A stretch of DNA of 64,000 nucleotides, taken from contig CM055313.2 in assembly GCA_029255685.2 (NCBI GenBank), forward strand, positions 70,410,641-70,474,640. Reading direction: 5' to 3'. Below the pieces are notes generated by a model. The model was given only the letters and a program-made list of their open reading frames with translations, ran no database searches and had not been told where the DNA came from. This document shows, piece after piece, positions 36,016 to 47,791 of this stretch (position 1 is its first letter; each line of letters starts with the position of its first letter). The DNA is from Silene conica (lineage: Eukaryota; Streptophyta; Magnoliopsida; Caryophyllales; Caryophyllaceae). The position numbers and the translations under genes were made by a program.

Positions 36016-36552
36016 TGTTTAGCCCAAAATTTACATCTCACTATTGGGCCCAGTGATGAATAATTACGCAGCCCAACGCCAGAGGCAGATCAAAGGCAAA
36101 TCAGACGCAGACCAAATACAGACCAGACGTAGAAAAAGAGCTGTTGGAGTAGGAGAATGGGTCAAAACCCTAAAGGAATATTCCCCTATATCCACTCCTG
36201 CATTCCAGGGCCAGAGCAGAAATTGGTTGAGCTTAAATCCGCAGCTATAAAAGGAAAGGCTAGGGCATTTTTTATGGATCTAATTTATACATTGTAAAAC
36301 CCATATACTCTAGCAAAAATACTTGTAATCCGTCCCACAGCGAAAACCTTCGATCATAGTAAAGATATTGGTGGGATTCCATTCCCCCCGCGGTTGTTTC
36401 CCTCAACGGGTTTTTCCGCGTCACCAAAAATCTCTTGCGTCTTTGTTTATCTCTTTTCGTTTTCGTATTTATTTTCTACGTTGGTTTTTATATTGGTTGA
36501 CACTTTGACTCACATCACATAACATTGACCCGGTAGAAATTTTACCAAAACA
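36016..36552 (+). repeat. Gypsy 3' LTR (537 bp)
   Basis: Matches the 5' LTR except for two base changes (C to T, G to A) and an extra 10 bp (around 36517-36526, a catcacataa stretch). TATA box copy at 36246-36253. Confidence 0.95.
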
Positions 36553-36574
36553 ATACCCCTCACCTATAAAACTA

Positions 36575-37262
36575 TGCCATAGGCAAGAGTCTTTTAGGCA
36601 CACGGTTAATGTCAATGTAGTTGATTATGCTCATATTTGAATACAGCGTGTACATCTTTTCACCGGAAAGAAAAAGTTGCATACATCCGTCCCATCTTAT
36701 CTTGCCATAGACAATAGTCATCAAGGCACTTGCTGTAATGTCATTGTTGATTGAGTGTGGCCATTGGGCATATGGCTCATTGCCAAGTTTAACAATGCCT
36801 TGCATATGGCCTCGTTGTAATCTTCACATCTCTGACTATCAATCACTTCTGAATTTGTGTTTATTTTATTTCCTTTCCTTTTATTATGATACATTGTAAT
36901 TTCTTCTGTTTTATTGACTGTTTTATTATGACTGAGTTCTTAATTCCAAATTGCAGACTATTCCCCATGGTCTGAGTACACCACTGCATAGGCTGAATGA
37001 AGGGAATTGTCATGTGAGTCATGCCATTCAACGCCATCACCAACTGAGTACTAAATGCACAACCAAAAAATAAATGCTCAGAAGATTCAATCGCCTGTCC
37101 ACACAAATAGCAATCAGCCGAAATTTCAATGCCATAGCCAATCAATTTATCATTGGTTCTTAATGCATTATGCATAACTAACCAACAAATAAATTGATGT
37201 TTAGGCATAACCAATCCATTCCAAACAAACGAAGACCATCTGCTTAGGAAGAGACTTTTGAG
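36575..37262 (-). pseudogene. Fragment of a second plant LINE (zinc-binding region after RT)
   Basis: The minus-strand frame (37214-36861) reads MPKHQFICWLVMHNAL and CYLCGQAIESSEHLFFGC, the Cys/His region that follows the reverse transcriptase in plant LINEs. RT and endonuclease are absent. It sits in CACTA-1 between the Gypsy element and the Ulp1 exons. The ends and target duplication were not resolved. Confidence 0.75.
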
Positions 37263-37332
37263 TACTTTATTTGAATTATGATAACGTTTTATGTTACATA
37301 ACTAATATTATATTTTTTCCTATACATTTCAG

Positions 37333-37620
37333 TGTCCTCAACAACCAAAAGAATACGAGTGTGGTTATTATGTCATGAAATGGATGTATAACATAACATT
37401 TTACTTTGCAAGATGTAAAGAAAAAGAATTTGTGAAGGTATATCTTATTTTCGTTCTTCGTATTTTTTATTTATCTAGTTGATGTAGATTAATTATATTC
37501 TTACTAATTTACCTTTTGACTAACTATATACAGCTCATGGAGGAATCAACCATGTCAATTCACGATATTTATAAGATCAAGGAAGAGTGGGCGGCCAAAT
37601 GTTTAGAAAACTTATCGTAG
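37333..37620 (+). pseudogene. Last two exons of a Ulp1-type SUMO protease in CACTA-1
   Basis: Exon 37333-37437 starts after a TTTCAG acceptor and encodes CPQQPKEYECGYYVMKWMY. It holds the conserved Gln and the catalytic Cys (Q-x6-C-G-Y) of Ulp1/SENP C48 peptidases. Exon 37534-37620 adds the C-terminus ending ECLENLS-like and a TAG stop. The catalytic His and Asp exons are missing: the LINE fragment and Gypsy element lie where they should be. Ulp1-like genes are common passengers of plant CACTA and MULE elements. This copy is a remnant. Confidence 0.8.
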
Positions 37621-37869
37621 ATTGGTTTTGGCATGTATGTTATTCACACTCTTATAGTTATCTTTGGTAGGATGTTGATGTTATTTTTAAGTTTGGTTGT
37701 GATCGATGCGAGATTGATGTAACGTTGTTGGATTTGTGTTTGAAATATTGTAAATGTGGTTACATTTCTATTGGCAGGTTTCATTTTATTTATGTAATAT
37801 TTGGGATTATTAAATTTATGGGGAGGTGCCGCCAAAATTTTCGTGAAAATAATTATTTTAAAATAAAAT

Positions 37870-38375
37870 TATAAATGTTTTTAACGGCGGTTGTGTTAAA
37901 AACCGTCATTTAATAGAACCTTAAAACGACGGTTGTATTTAAAAACCGCCGTTTTTTTAAAATCTAATACGACGGTTCTTTTAATAATCTGTCGTTTTAT
38001 ATAAACCTAACACGATGGTTATTTTAAAAAACCGTCGTTATATTTAAACCAAAACCGCCATTGTGTTTATAAAACCGTCGTTGTATATAAACCAAAAACG
38101 ACGGTTATGTATAAAAACCGTTGTTTTATATAAACCTAAGACGACGGTTCTGTATAAAAACCGTCGTTATATATAAACCTAACACGACGGTTCTGTTTAA
38201 AAACCGTCGTATTATATAAACCTAATACGGCGGTTCTGTTTCAAAACCGCCACAATAGGTCACTTTTAGCGGCGGTTGCACAACCGCCGCAAAGGCTAAA
38301 CGACGCCAAAATAAACGGCGCACCAAGAATTATAAGAACCGCCGTAAAAAGCCCATTTACAACCGCCGCTATAGG
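37870..38375. repeat. CACTA-1 right subterminal repeats
   Basis: About eleven units of roughly 44 bp. Each has acgacggtt, a short spacer, then aaaaaccgtcgtt and a tatataaacctaa linker. Each unit can fold into a hairpin. Confidence 0.9.
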
Positions 38376-39034
38376 GGGTTTTTCTACTAGTGTCACCTTG
38401 ACTTAGTTTTTGTTTTTCCTTCTTAATGTACAAAAATTAAGTGAAGGTGACGTGGTGGCCTAGCGATAATAAGAGTTTAAAAATAATCAAAGTTCAATGA
38501 AAGAAAATTGAGGTTATAGGTTGGATTATTCTCAGTTAATCGTTAGTAGGGATTAATATGAGAAGATGAGGTATAGGTTGGATTATTCCTATGAAATAAC
38601 CCAAAAAATTAAACGACATAAAACATAATACGAAATAAAGTAAACGACATAAAACATAAGGTTACAGATCTTAATTATCTTCGGATGATGAAGATGAAGA
38701 AGTCAGATCTCCCTCGTAATCTCCAGCTTCAATTACTTCAGGTTGGCTTGCAACGTATTGATCATACAACATTATAACGCGCAGACGAACATTACCTAGG
38801 TTGAAGACTCTACCGGCACATAAATCCGATAACGTTGCATAGTCTATCAAGTTCAGTATACGCTCGATATAGACAAGGAAGTCGCTCCTTAACTTACGAA
38901 ACTCGTGCATCTTCTGAGTTACAACTTCATCAGTAACATCATCGTCGGCAACAACCGGACTGCGGTGGGGGTGTCCGTGTAGGATGCCAAAAAGGTTGCC
39001 AATTGGAGGATGCACTAGTAGAAAAATAGCTATT

Positions 39035-39270
39035 TGCGGCTTCAAAAAAGTGGCCATTTGCGGCGTTTTTGGTGTAGCAGCAAATAAGGGGGCCGCAAAT
39101 AGAAAAAGCTATTTGCGGCGGAAAAAAACGCCTCAAATAGAGAAGCTATTTGCGGCGTTTTTTAGAAAAAACGCCGCAAATAGCTTCTCTATTTGAGGCG
39201 TTTTTTCAAAAAAACGCCGCAAATAGCTTCTCTATTTGAGGCGTTTTTTGGCAAAAACGCCGCAAATAGG
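39035..39270. repeat. CACTA-2 left subterminal hairpin repeats
   Basis: About six copies of a gctatttgcggcg / cgccgcaaatagc pair. The mirrored set is at 43460-43630. The sequence motif differs from the one used by CACTA-1. Confidence 0.88.
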
Positions 39271-39962
39271 TAATAAAAAAAAAAAAAAAATTTTTTTTTT
39301 TTTTTTTTTTTTTTTTAATGAAATGATGCAAAAAAAATCATTTACATATAATAATAACTCTCAAATATATTTTTTTTTGATGAAAGGTAAGTAGTATATA
39401 TCAAAACTAAAGTCAAAATACAAGGATCTACTATATCAATACAAAAAACTAGTCTAATGCTCGTCCTTGTGATTCCATGCTTGCTCTATTTCACATTCGC
39501 AACACACCATTGCTGTAACATACGGCTGTTACTCTGCCTGCTTTGTGGTTATCCACTGCACACAAGAAAAGCTCATTTTGCAGACCCTACTGTAGTCTGC
39601 CATAGCTCGCTCAAACCCAAACAGAAAAGAATCGCATAGAACTGCAACCAGTCCCTCTGTATGCTCAAACCAGACCCCTGCTACTCTGCCACAGCACCAG
39701 TAAGTATGCATTCCTTCGCTACTGACTGCAAACTGACCACGCTAATGCTCAATTGCTGTAGATAGACAATGAGCCAAACGTTAACCTCCTCAGCTTTCAA
39801 ACACAAACTGGCACAATGTATCGACATATCATTGTTAGTGGCAGTAGAATAAAGAAAAATCACGAGATTGGAGCAGTATAGCCATCAACATGGAATCGAA
39901 CAAGACAAGAATCTTTACAAAGAACATAACCTAGTAATAAGAAATACAGAAAATGCCATCAA

Positions 39963-40729
<767 letters not shown>

Positions 40730-43700
40730 TCAACAACCCTAATATGATGGAACAGAAAAGTGGTCCGGACAATGATTTCATTTTCGAGGAGGGCTAAGTA
40801 TACATCCTCAAGGTGAAGTAAAATACCTAATAGCTTTCCGACATCCTCAAGGGTTTTTGAGGACGAGGTCTGGAGAACAACGGCAGCTAATTTGCCCCTC
40901 TGAAGGCCCATTAGAGACCAGCTTTTTAATTGCTCCTACATACAAGATGCTAGTGTTTCCTTCATGTAATCTATTCAGATTCTCGAGGTTAGAACACCAA
41001 CAAACATAACCAACTACACACAATCAGATAGATCGCGGATATTACACAGTATAGAATCAGACTTACTCATGCCAGTGTTTGCTTGATGTAATCTAGTCAG
41101 ATTCTCGAGTTCAGAGCAGCAACAAATAACCAACTACACGATCAGAAATGTTCAGCATGTCAGTATGGATCCTGAACTAAATATCCTAAAGTTCAACAAC
41201 TCACGGCCGAAAAAACAACACAATTTTTACTGATCAACTTACGGAAATGACTTCACACGCAACAGTAACGATCTAGCTCTAGATACGGCATCAGCCTAGA
41301 AAAATCGACTGCCAGTTTCGCTGTAAACCATAATAAGTTGTAACAATGCTTCATTTAAATTGGCTGAAACTAACTCAAGTGATAAACAAACCCTAATTCA
41401 ACAGCTAAGGCTAAGAGAATACTAAGGCTAAGAGAATACTTCAAACATATACTAGAGAAAATAAGATCCTAATATTTGCAAGCAGGTGAAGGGAACTCAA
41501 CTCAGTTGGTACTCCATTTAGCCTAAGCAACAACGATGTCCTGCACCTACAAAATTCGCATAAATAAGCATCACTAAAACATATAAATTCACATTAAAAT
41601 ATATTAAAAGGAAGAAAATCTTTGGTGAAATAGTCAGAATGCAAAACTGTAAACCCTCAAATTATCAAACACTTGATTTCATCAGGCATACTGTAAGCAG
41701 ATCATATATGCAAATACAAGTTTGCAAGGTACAGCTGGAAGAAGTGACTGATTTGACGAAGACGAAAGGTCAGTGATACGTTTCCATATGTTTTCATAAC
41801 AACCTGAGTTGAGGAAGATAGTAGTTACTACATTTATTGCCTTCCTGACGAATCCTCGCTTAACAAGGACTATTAAGATACAATAGGTTGCTGTATATGG
41901 TAAGAAGGGTACTTTCTATCTGAGCAATGGTACTGCAAACAGGATACACAGAAAAATATTGCACGAGCCAATCGCAACCAAGATAAGACAGTTAATAGTT
42001 TACATGCATTGTACATGTAGAAACAAATGAGGAGTAAAATAAATTTCGGACAAAAGAAGAAACATGTAATATGTATCAGATCATTGCCTGGTTTGGATGA
42101 TTTGTTGGAGCATTAGGAAAACATAAATAGAAACACAATTCACTTCACAGAAATCAGAATCAGTAATGACAGTCAATGATGAAATGAATAGCTTTCCATA
42201 GCAGGATTATTTTCACTGATATTTTGATTTACCACGCGATATTTTGTGTGAATCTGAAAATTAACCGAGTAAAACATATAAATGTGACAGTTGCGGGTAA
42301 TTTTTACCATCCTCCAAAACATCATTTAGGCACTCGTAACCTTAAATGGACTTCTCTACACTGGTCAAATTTAAGTTCAGGGAGAAATGTTAACTTACAT
42401 TGAGCAGCCCTGGAAACAGGACCCGGGACAAAGGATGAACAGATAATTTACTTGAGAAACATAAAAACTGTTCAGTGTCTCTCCATATAGAATATTCCTA
42501 TAATGTGACAGCTTAACAGAGAAAAGTAAATTGAATTATACCAAAAACATACGACATGAAATGAAGAACATGCCTTGATAACATTAACATCTATGACTGG
42601 CAATAAACTCACCATAGGAATGACAAACATGGGCCAAATCCCCCTGGCCTCACTTTCAATTGCCCACAAACGAACAAACTCGTTGCCAGCACAAGATGCA
42701 GCAAAGTCACAACGACTCCAACCCACGACCGTGCAGTTGAGCTTCGAGTACGGACTTCAAACAATTCACCTTCTGCATATATCGAGTTACTGACCAGCAC
42801 ACTGATGCATAAAATTGAGTTACTGACAACAACATATTTATTCCAAACAACTTCATCTTCTTCACTTTCTCTTTTCGGATTATTAGCATTAACATTATTT
42901 CGATTAGAATCAGCAGAAATTCCAAGTTTTTGGTCGTTTTACTCAAATGAACAACATCACAGCACAAGTTTTAGTTTCCGCCTTATCAAAATAAACCTAA
43001 TTTTAATGTTCTGTTCAGAATCTAATTTTCAAACAATAGAATTAACACTTTGGAACATCTTAAGCACTTAGTTATACAATATATCATGAAAACATGATTA
43101 TATACAAAATCCCAAATTCAATTAGGAACCCTAATTTACAAATAATAAATTCTACTCTAATTTTTTGTGTAAAGAAGCAATAATTAATTTTAAAATATAT
43201 AAATGACATTCAAAAGCAAGTAATTATTCAAAAGCAGGTAGTAAGAGAGGAAAAATGCGAACTTACAGATGGCAGAAGGGGTGTAAACTTGTTTACTGAT
43301 GGGTGAGCATTATTGGGCGGCCATGGCGGTTGACGGTGGACGGTGGACGGTGGAGATTGAGTTGATAATGGGGAAATTGAATAAAGGGAGAAAGAACCAG
43401 CAATAGTATGCGTATGAAGAATTGAAGATAATGCGGTAGGGGGAAGAAGATAGGGTTATTTTGTTCCAGGCATATTTGAGGCGTTTGATTATAAAACGCC
43501 GCATATGATATATTAGAGGCGTTATTTTAGAAAAACGCCTCAATTACCATTCCTTTTACTTTTTATTTTTTAAAACTTGATTCGTTATTTGCGGCGTTTA
43601 GGTAAAAACGCCTCAAATAAGGCGCCGCAAAAGAATGTTTTTCTACTAGTGATGTTCTACTAGATCCCATACAGTGTCGCTTGGAATGACTAGTTCAAGG

Positions 43701-43769
43701 CGAGAAACTAAAACTGGGAACTGATCTGTTATAAGATCGATCCTAAACTGATACCATCTGGTTTTTTCA

Positions 43770-44030
43770 ATGTTTGTGATAGCCATTATAATAGTTTTGA
43801 ATTTTTGGAGTGAATAATAGTTGTTGTTGTGATTAAACTGAACATAACAACCCTTATTTATAAAAAGTCATTGTGCAACGGTTACATTTCAAAATTGTAA
43901 CGGTTACATTTCAAAATTGTAACGGTTACAATTTCAAGTTAAAACGGCAAATTTTCAAATTTTCAAAATTTTCAAATTTTCAATGTTTGTGATAGCCATT
44001 ATAATAGTTGTTGTTGTGATTAAACTGAAT
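43770..44030. repeat. Local duplications around the start of the 157-aa gene
   Basis: The stretch tgtttgtgatagccattata and its right-hand neighbour occur at 43770-43847 and again at about 43983-44030. Between them are three copies of a 22-bp unit (acggttacatttcaaaattg). The second copy therefore repeats the start codon region. Confidence 0.8.
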
Positions 44031-44165
44031 AAAACATAGTACGAAATAAATTAAGCTAAATAAAACATAATACGAAATAAATTACACTAAATAAAACATA
44101 ATACGAAATAAATTACACTATAAAAAACATAATACGTAATAAATTACACTAAATAAAACAAGTAC
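44027..44165. repeat. 30-bp tandem repeats next to the transposase gene
   Basis: Four to five copies of a 30-bp unit (aataaaacataatacgaaat plus aaattacact). Same family as the arrays at 23290-23419 and 38611-38660. Confidence 0.9.
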
Positions 44166-44177
44166 ACTAAATAAAAA

Positions 44178-46907
44178 CTACCGACGCGGTTCGAAATTGC
44201 GCCACATTGACAGTTGATGTCGATAGTTGTCTCTGTAATGAGCTACGCTACCATCGTGTTCCCAACAAGGAGCTATCGGTAGCATAGGTGACAAGGGACG
44301 CACCCGAAGCCTCACAAAGTGGTTTCCCGTATGTAATACCCATAAGACACCGTAAGGGGCACGCACTCCGATATGGGCTCGTAAAGGCATGAAAGTGAAA
44401 CTACCTCCCCAATGTCGCCGCCCATCATCATCGTCCGCGGAAGAAATACAGCATATCACCCAGTTGTACATTGTAGCGTATCCATACAGATTGAAAGTGT
44501 CCATCCAATGAGCCCTCCCGCACGGTACCTGATCCGTAAATGTAACTCTACCAACATCTATGGACTCAAATCGGCACTGTCCATAAACACCATCACGGTA
44601 CGTGACCGAACTACATATCTCTCGGAGCAGATCTCATCTAGCCATCGTGAAATGACCTCCCTCACCCCATAAAGCATGTGATATAACTCGATAACCACAG
44701 TGACCATCTGGAGTAGGATCAAACCACGCTTCTAGATACTGTGGAAACCATGGAGGGAGAAAGTCAAGATAAGGAAAGTACCTCGGTTGACCGACGGTGT
44801 AATTCACCTCTAAAGGTGCACAATGTGATGCACTGAAACTCCCTGAACTCGTAGTCGCAGTAGATGATGGAGTACCGAAACCCGATGACGGAGTACCGAC
44901 TCCCTTCGGAGTGGAACGGGGGGCTGTCGACGGAGTACCGTCTCCCTTCGGAGTGGAACGGGGGGGTGTAGTGAATGCAGCACCATTACGTTGCGAACCA
45001 TCGGGCGTAGTAGATCTGCCTCTACCCCTACCTCTACCTCTACCAAGGCTGACCCGAATCCGTGCATGCTCAACGGCGGACGGTTCCCTACGAGTTGCTT
45101 TTTTCGGACGTCCTCTCGGGTTCTCGTTCACTTTAGGCTCACGTACATCCTCCTCGTCCGGATGCAACTGAGAGTATATGGCATCGAACATGGTAGATCT
45201 CATAGTGGGGTCTGCATTCCTGATTTCATCAAACAACTCCTCAACTCGAGCATCGTCACAAGTAGGCATCGCTTCAGAACCATCGTACTCCAATTTCCTC
45301 CAAAATGGATGTAACACATCAAGAGGCACTCGATGCCCATTATAAGCTAAGCGATGAAGTGAACAAGCACAAAGCAACCCCAGTGTAGTAGCCGTCACAC
45401 ATCCGCAATTGGCCGATAAATCCTCTTCCAACATATTGGCGCCTCTTTCAAATTCTGCCCGCATTTCAATGATACCTTCCTTCGATATTTTATAAGTAAT
45501 TCTTGAAAACAATCGATGAAGACCCGTTAGCCGTACCGATCTAGATAACTGCAACCGGTGTCGGATCTCAACATGTTGCGTTTCCAACAACGAATGGAAA
45601 CGTATCCAAATGCTATCAAGAGCCAGTTTCGCGCTATTCAACCACTTCTTCAGATTTGCATGAGCCGACTCAACACGAGAAGTAGTAGTGTTACCGAAAT
45701 GAATTATCTTGTTCGTTCTGTACTTGGCCCATTTTTCCACGTGCGGGATCCACTGATCCTCAACATAAGCCGCCACACCCGCAAATTGCCTAACAAACTC
45801 GCTCCACGCCACATCGAACAAATCTCGGGTCTCCGCCTCAACAACCGCCTTAAACAAATTGCTGGTTATATACTTAGCCCAAGTTTCCTTCCCCGTGATA
45901 TTGAGTGTTTTGGTCTCCACGTTCGAATATATATGCCAAAGACATAACAAGTGATCCGAATCAGGAAAAACAGTCGGAATCGCATTCAACAAACCCCGTT
46001 CGAAATCTGTGACAATTACATTAGGTTGAACGTCGTCGTTGAGAAAGGACTTCAATCGCTCTAAAACCCAAACATACCCCTCCTCGGACTCATGAGTAAC
46101 AATCGCATAAGCGATCACAAAGCTCTTCCCAACCGGTGTAACACCCACCATCTCAATAAGCGGAAGACCGTACAAGTTTGTCTTGTAGGTGGAATCGACC
46201 AACGCAACATAGTAGTATGATCGAAACATCTTAACTGATTCTGGATGAGCCATGAACACGTGGGTAAGCTCGTCCTCCTCCGGATCGGTAACCCAAAAAT
46301 GGACATACTTATGCTGAACCGCGAGTGCCAACATCGGTTGTGCCGGGTTTCTCTCATCTCTTTTCTCGGCCCTTATTTTCTTAGAACGATTGTAGATTTG
46401 TCGCCGATTAGGTCTAGCCTTCCCAGGATTTCTCTGATGCAAACCCGCACTAATAATCGCCGGTGTAACATGAGCTCTAACTTGGGCATCGATGAAAGCC
46501 AACTCATCTTTATCAAACCATGCGTGATATCTATCGCCATCACTATACGTCACAAACCCGTGATTATGATACTCGAAAAGCATGACCACCCTCCAACTAC
46601 CTTCTACTATTTCAACAGCTTTCATTCTGAATTTGCAATTGCACCACGAGCTACCCGTGTTACTCCTTCTCAAAGTATCAGCGTCACTATTTAAGGGAGG
46701 TCGTCCACCCATCCGACAAACAAAATAATCCTGTCCCAAACTCGTGTGACGACCGACTTTTTTGTTGCTCGCTCTTTTTATTCCAAACCCGAGACTAAGT
46801 GCTAACTCAAATGCCCAACTGAACCCTTCTCCACTCGAACGAAAAAGTTTATCGGTGGTAAAATGACTAGAGTAGTCAACACTGTCTCCATCGTCATAAA
46901 CCTGCAC
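44178..46907 (-). pseudogene. MULE transposase fused to an OTU cysteine protease domain, one internal stop
   Basis: One frame of 909 codons plus stop, broken only by TGA at codon 758 (44636-44634). Residues 30-110 form a FAR1/MudrA-type DNA-binding region (CRMGGRPP, WCNCKFRM, EYHNHG). The DDE core has VDSTYKTN (Asp238), VIVTDFERG (Asp301), the conserved CLWHIYSN, and SRVESAHANLK (Glu413). A SWIM-like CGC...CACSLH lies near residue 520. A basic Arg/Gly linker follows. Then an OTU domain has DGHCGYR (Cys737) and GNHFVRL (His863). MULE transposases cut and paste the element; OTU proteases remove ubiquitin, and why a transposon would carry one is not known. The stop falls in the OTU domain just after the catalytic Cys, where Arg is expected, so CGA to TGA fits. 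The transposase part alone is intact. Confidence 0.9.
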
Positions 46908-46937
46908 ACGGTTCGATAATTACGTTCATGATTACGG

Positions 46938-46966
46938 TTTAGGGGTTAGGGTTAGGGTTAGGGTTA
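46938..46966. repeat. Telomere-like tract, right arm
   Basis: ggttagggttagggttaggg followed by degenerate ggttac copies, in front of an A run. It mirrors the left arm in position, though the repeat unit here is mostly GGTTAG rather than TTTAGGG. Confidence 0.8.
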
Positions 46967-46999
46967 CGGTTACGGTTACTTTAAAAAAAAAAAAAAATA

Positions 47000-47200
47000 T
47001 ATGGGACAGACATGATTTACGTCCAGAACAGGTCTGGGACGAAAATATTTTTTGTCCAGAACCTGTCCCAGACGTGAATCTGGTTCGTCCCAAACCAGTG
47101 CCAGACGAAAAGACAATTCGTCCCATACCCACCCTGGACGAAAATTCCCTTCGTCTCATACCCAGTCCAGACGTGACTGTTCTTCGTCCGCCATTTTTTT
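47000..47200 (-). repeat. 33-bp subterminal repeat array, right arm
   Basis: About six units of 33 bp with GACGAA / TTCGTC pairs (for example ccagacgaaaagacaattcg), inverted relative to the left array. Units have diverged more than those on the left. Confidence 0.88.
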
Positions 47201-47489
47201 TTTTTTTTTTTTTTCAAACCGGCTTCGGGAATCTACGCTAATCCGTTCTACAATATTGCAAATCCTAAATTTCAAACAAATTAAAATCGTAAAATAACCT
47301 CGTCATTGTCGCTCATCGTTGAAAACCGTTCTTCAAAACGTGGATTTTGTATTTTCCAGGAAAACCGATTTTTGTATTTTCAAAGAAAACCGAGTTTTTG
47401 AATTTCGTAAAAACCCGATATAGTTTTTAAGTCAAAAAATGAAGTTGTAGATATAGAGGATTGCTGGGGACAAAATGGATATTTCATGT

Positions 47490-47551
47490 TAATGTGTCGA
47501 CGATAATTAGTAATGTGTCGACGATATTTAACACGACCCAAACAAAAACTT
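47490..47551 (-). repeat. MULE right terminal inverted repeat
   Basis: Contains the inverted copy of the gtcgacgataattagtaatg / gtgtcgacg motif found at the left end. Followed by AACCCGTTA, the proposed target duplication. Confidence 0.65.
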
Positions 47552-47608
47552 AACCCGTTAGCGAGGTGTGTACCTAAATTTTGTAAGCAGCGCAATGTGA
47601 TAAATATT

Positions 47609-47693
47609 AGTTAGCCCATTGGGCCGTTTATCATGAGTAATGATCCAAGATGAGCACACATATCGATTATAAACCTTTAGACCTCAACCCTAA
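47609..47693 (+). promoter_or_regulatory. eS19 promoter elements (site II-like and telo-box)
   Basis: TGGGCC at 47620-47625, with an overlapping GCCCA at 47614-47618, matches the plant site II element bound by TCP factors. AACCCTAA at 47686-47693 matches the telo-box. Both motifs are typical of plant ribosomal protein genes. They lie 100-180 bp before the start codon and about 60-140 bp from the MULE end. Confidence 0.65.
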
Positions 47694-47791
47694 ATTTAAA
47701 CCCTTCTTTTATCACTCCTCCCTACTTCTCTCTCTCGCCGCCGCTGCTGCAAACACACAGAAGAAGAAGAAGAAGAAAAAGCTTCAGAAAA

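Larger units (their letters stand above)
26303..36552 (+). mobile_element. Tat-type Ty3/Gypsy LTR retrotransposon, recent insertion
   Basis: Complete structure: 5' LTR, PBS, gag-pol, polypurine tract, 3' LTR, and an exact 5-bp duplication ATACC (26298-26302 and 36553-36557). Placement in the Tat lineage rests on three traits: no chromodomain, a second RNase H after the first, and an antisense ORF between pol and the 3' LTR. It is inserted in CACTA-1. The two LTRs are nearly identical, so it is young, but gag-pol holds two stop codons. Confidence 0.93.
23574..38392. mobile_element. CACTA-1: CACTA DNA transposon containing a Gypsy insertion
   Basis: Ends are CACTAGTAGAAAA on the left and the inverted TTTTCTACTAGTG on the right, flanked by an exact 3-bp duplication TCA (23571-23573 and 38393-38395). 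Subterminal regions (23590-23975 and 37870-38375) hold many inverted GACGGTT / AACCGTC repeats, typical binding sites for a CACTA transposase. After removal of the Gypsy element (26303-36552) it is about 4.6 kb. No TNP2-type transposase remains, so it is non-autonomous. It carries gene fragments for O-acetylserine(thiol)lyase and a Ulp1 protease. Confidence 0.93.
23420..38602. mobile_element. Foldback MITE (361 bp) interrupted by CACTA-1
   Basis: The left arm is 23420-23573 and the right arm 38396-38602. The arms are near-perfect inverted copies of about 150 bp, starting GGTTATTTTATAG / GGGTTATTTCATAG and including aataatccaacctata. A 10-bp target duplication, aaaaaattaa, lies at 23410-23419 and 38603-38612; that length suits a Mutator-type MITE. 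CACTA-1 sits in the loop between the arms. It has no coding capacity. Confidence 0.85.

Noticed and set aside
37870-38375. CRISPR-like array of regularly spaced palindromes
   Set aside because: The units are CACTA subterminal repeats in a plant genome. Spacers are not unique and no cas gene exists.
42472-42800. Possible further captured exon in CACTA-2 (minus-strand frame with GWSRCDFAASCAGNEF)
   Set aside because: It reads like a real exon ending at a GTGAGT donor, but I cannot assign it to the D-ribulokinase or any other family. A protein search is needed before calling it.
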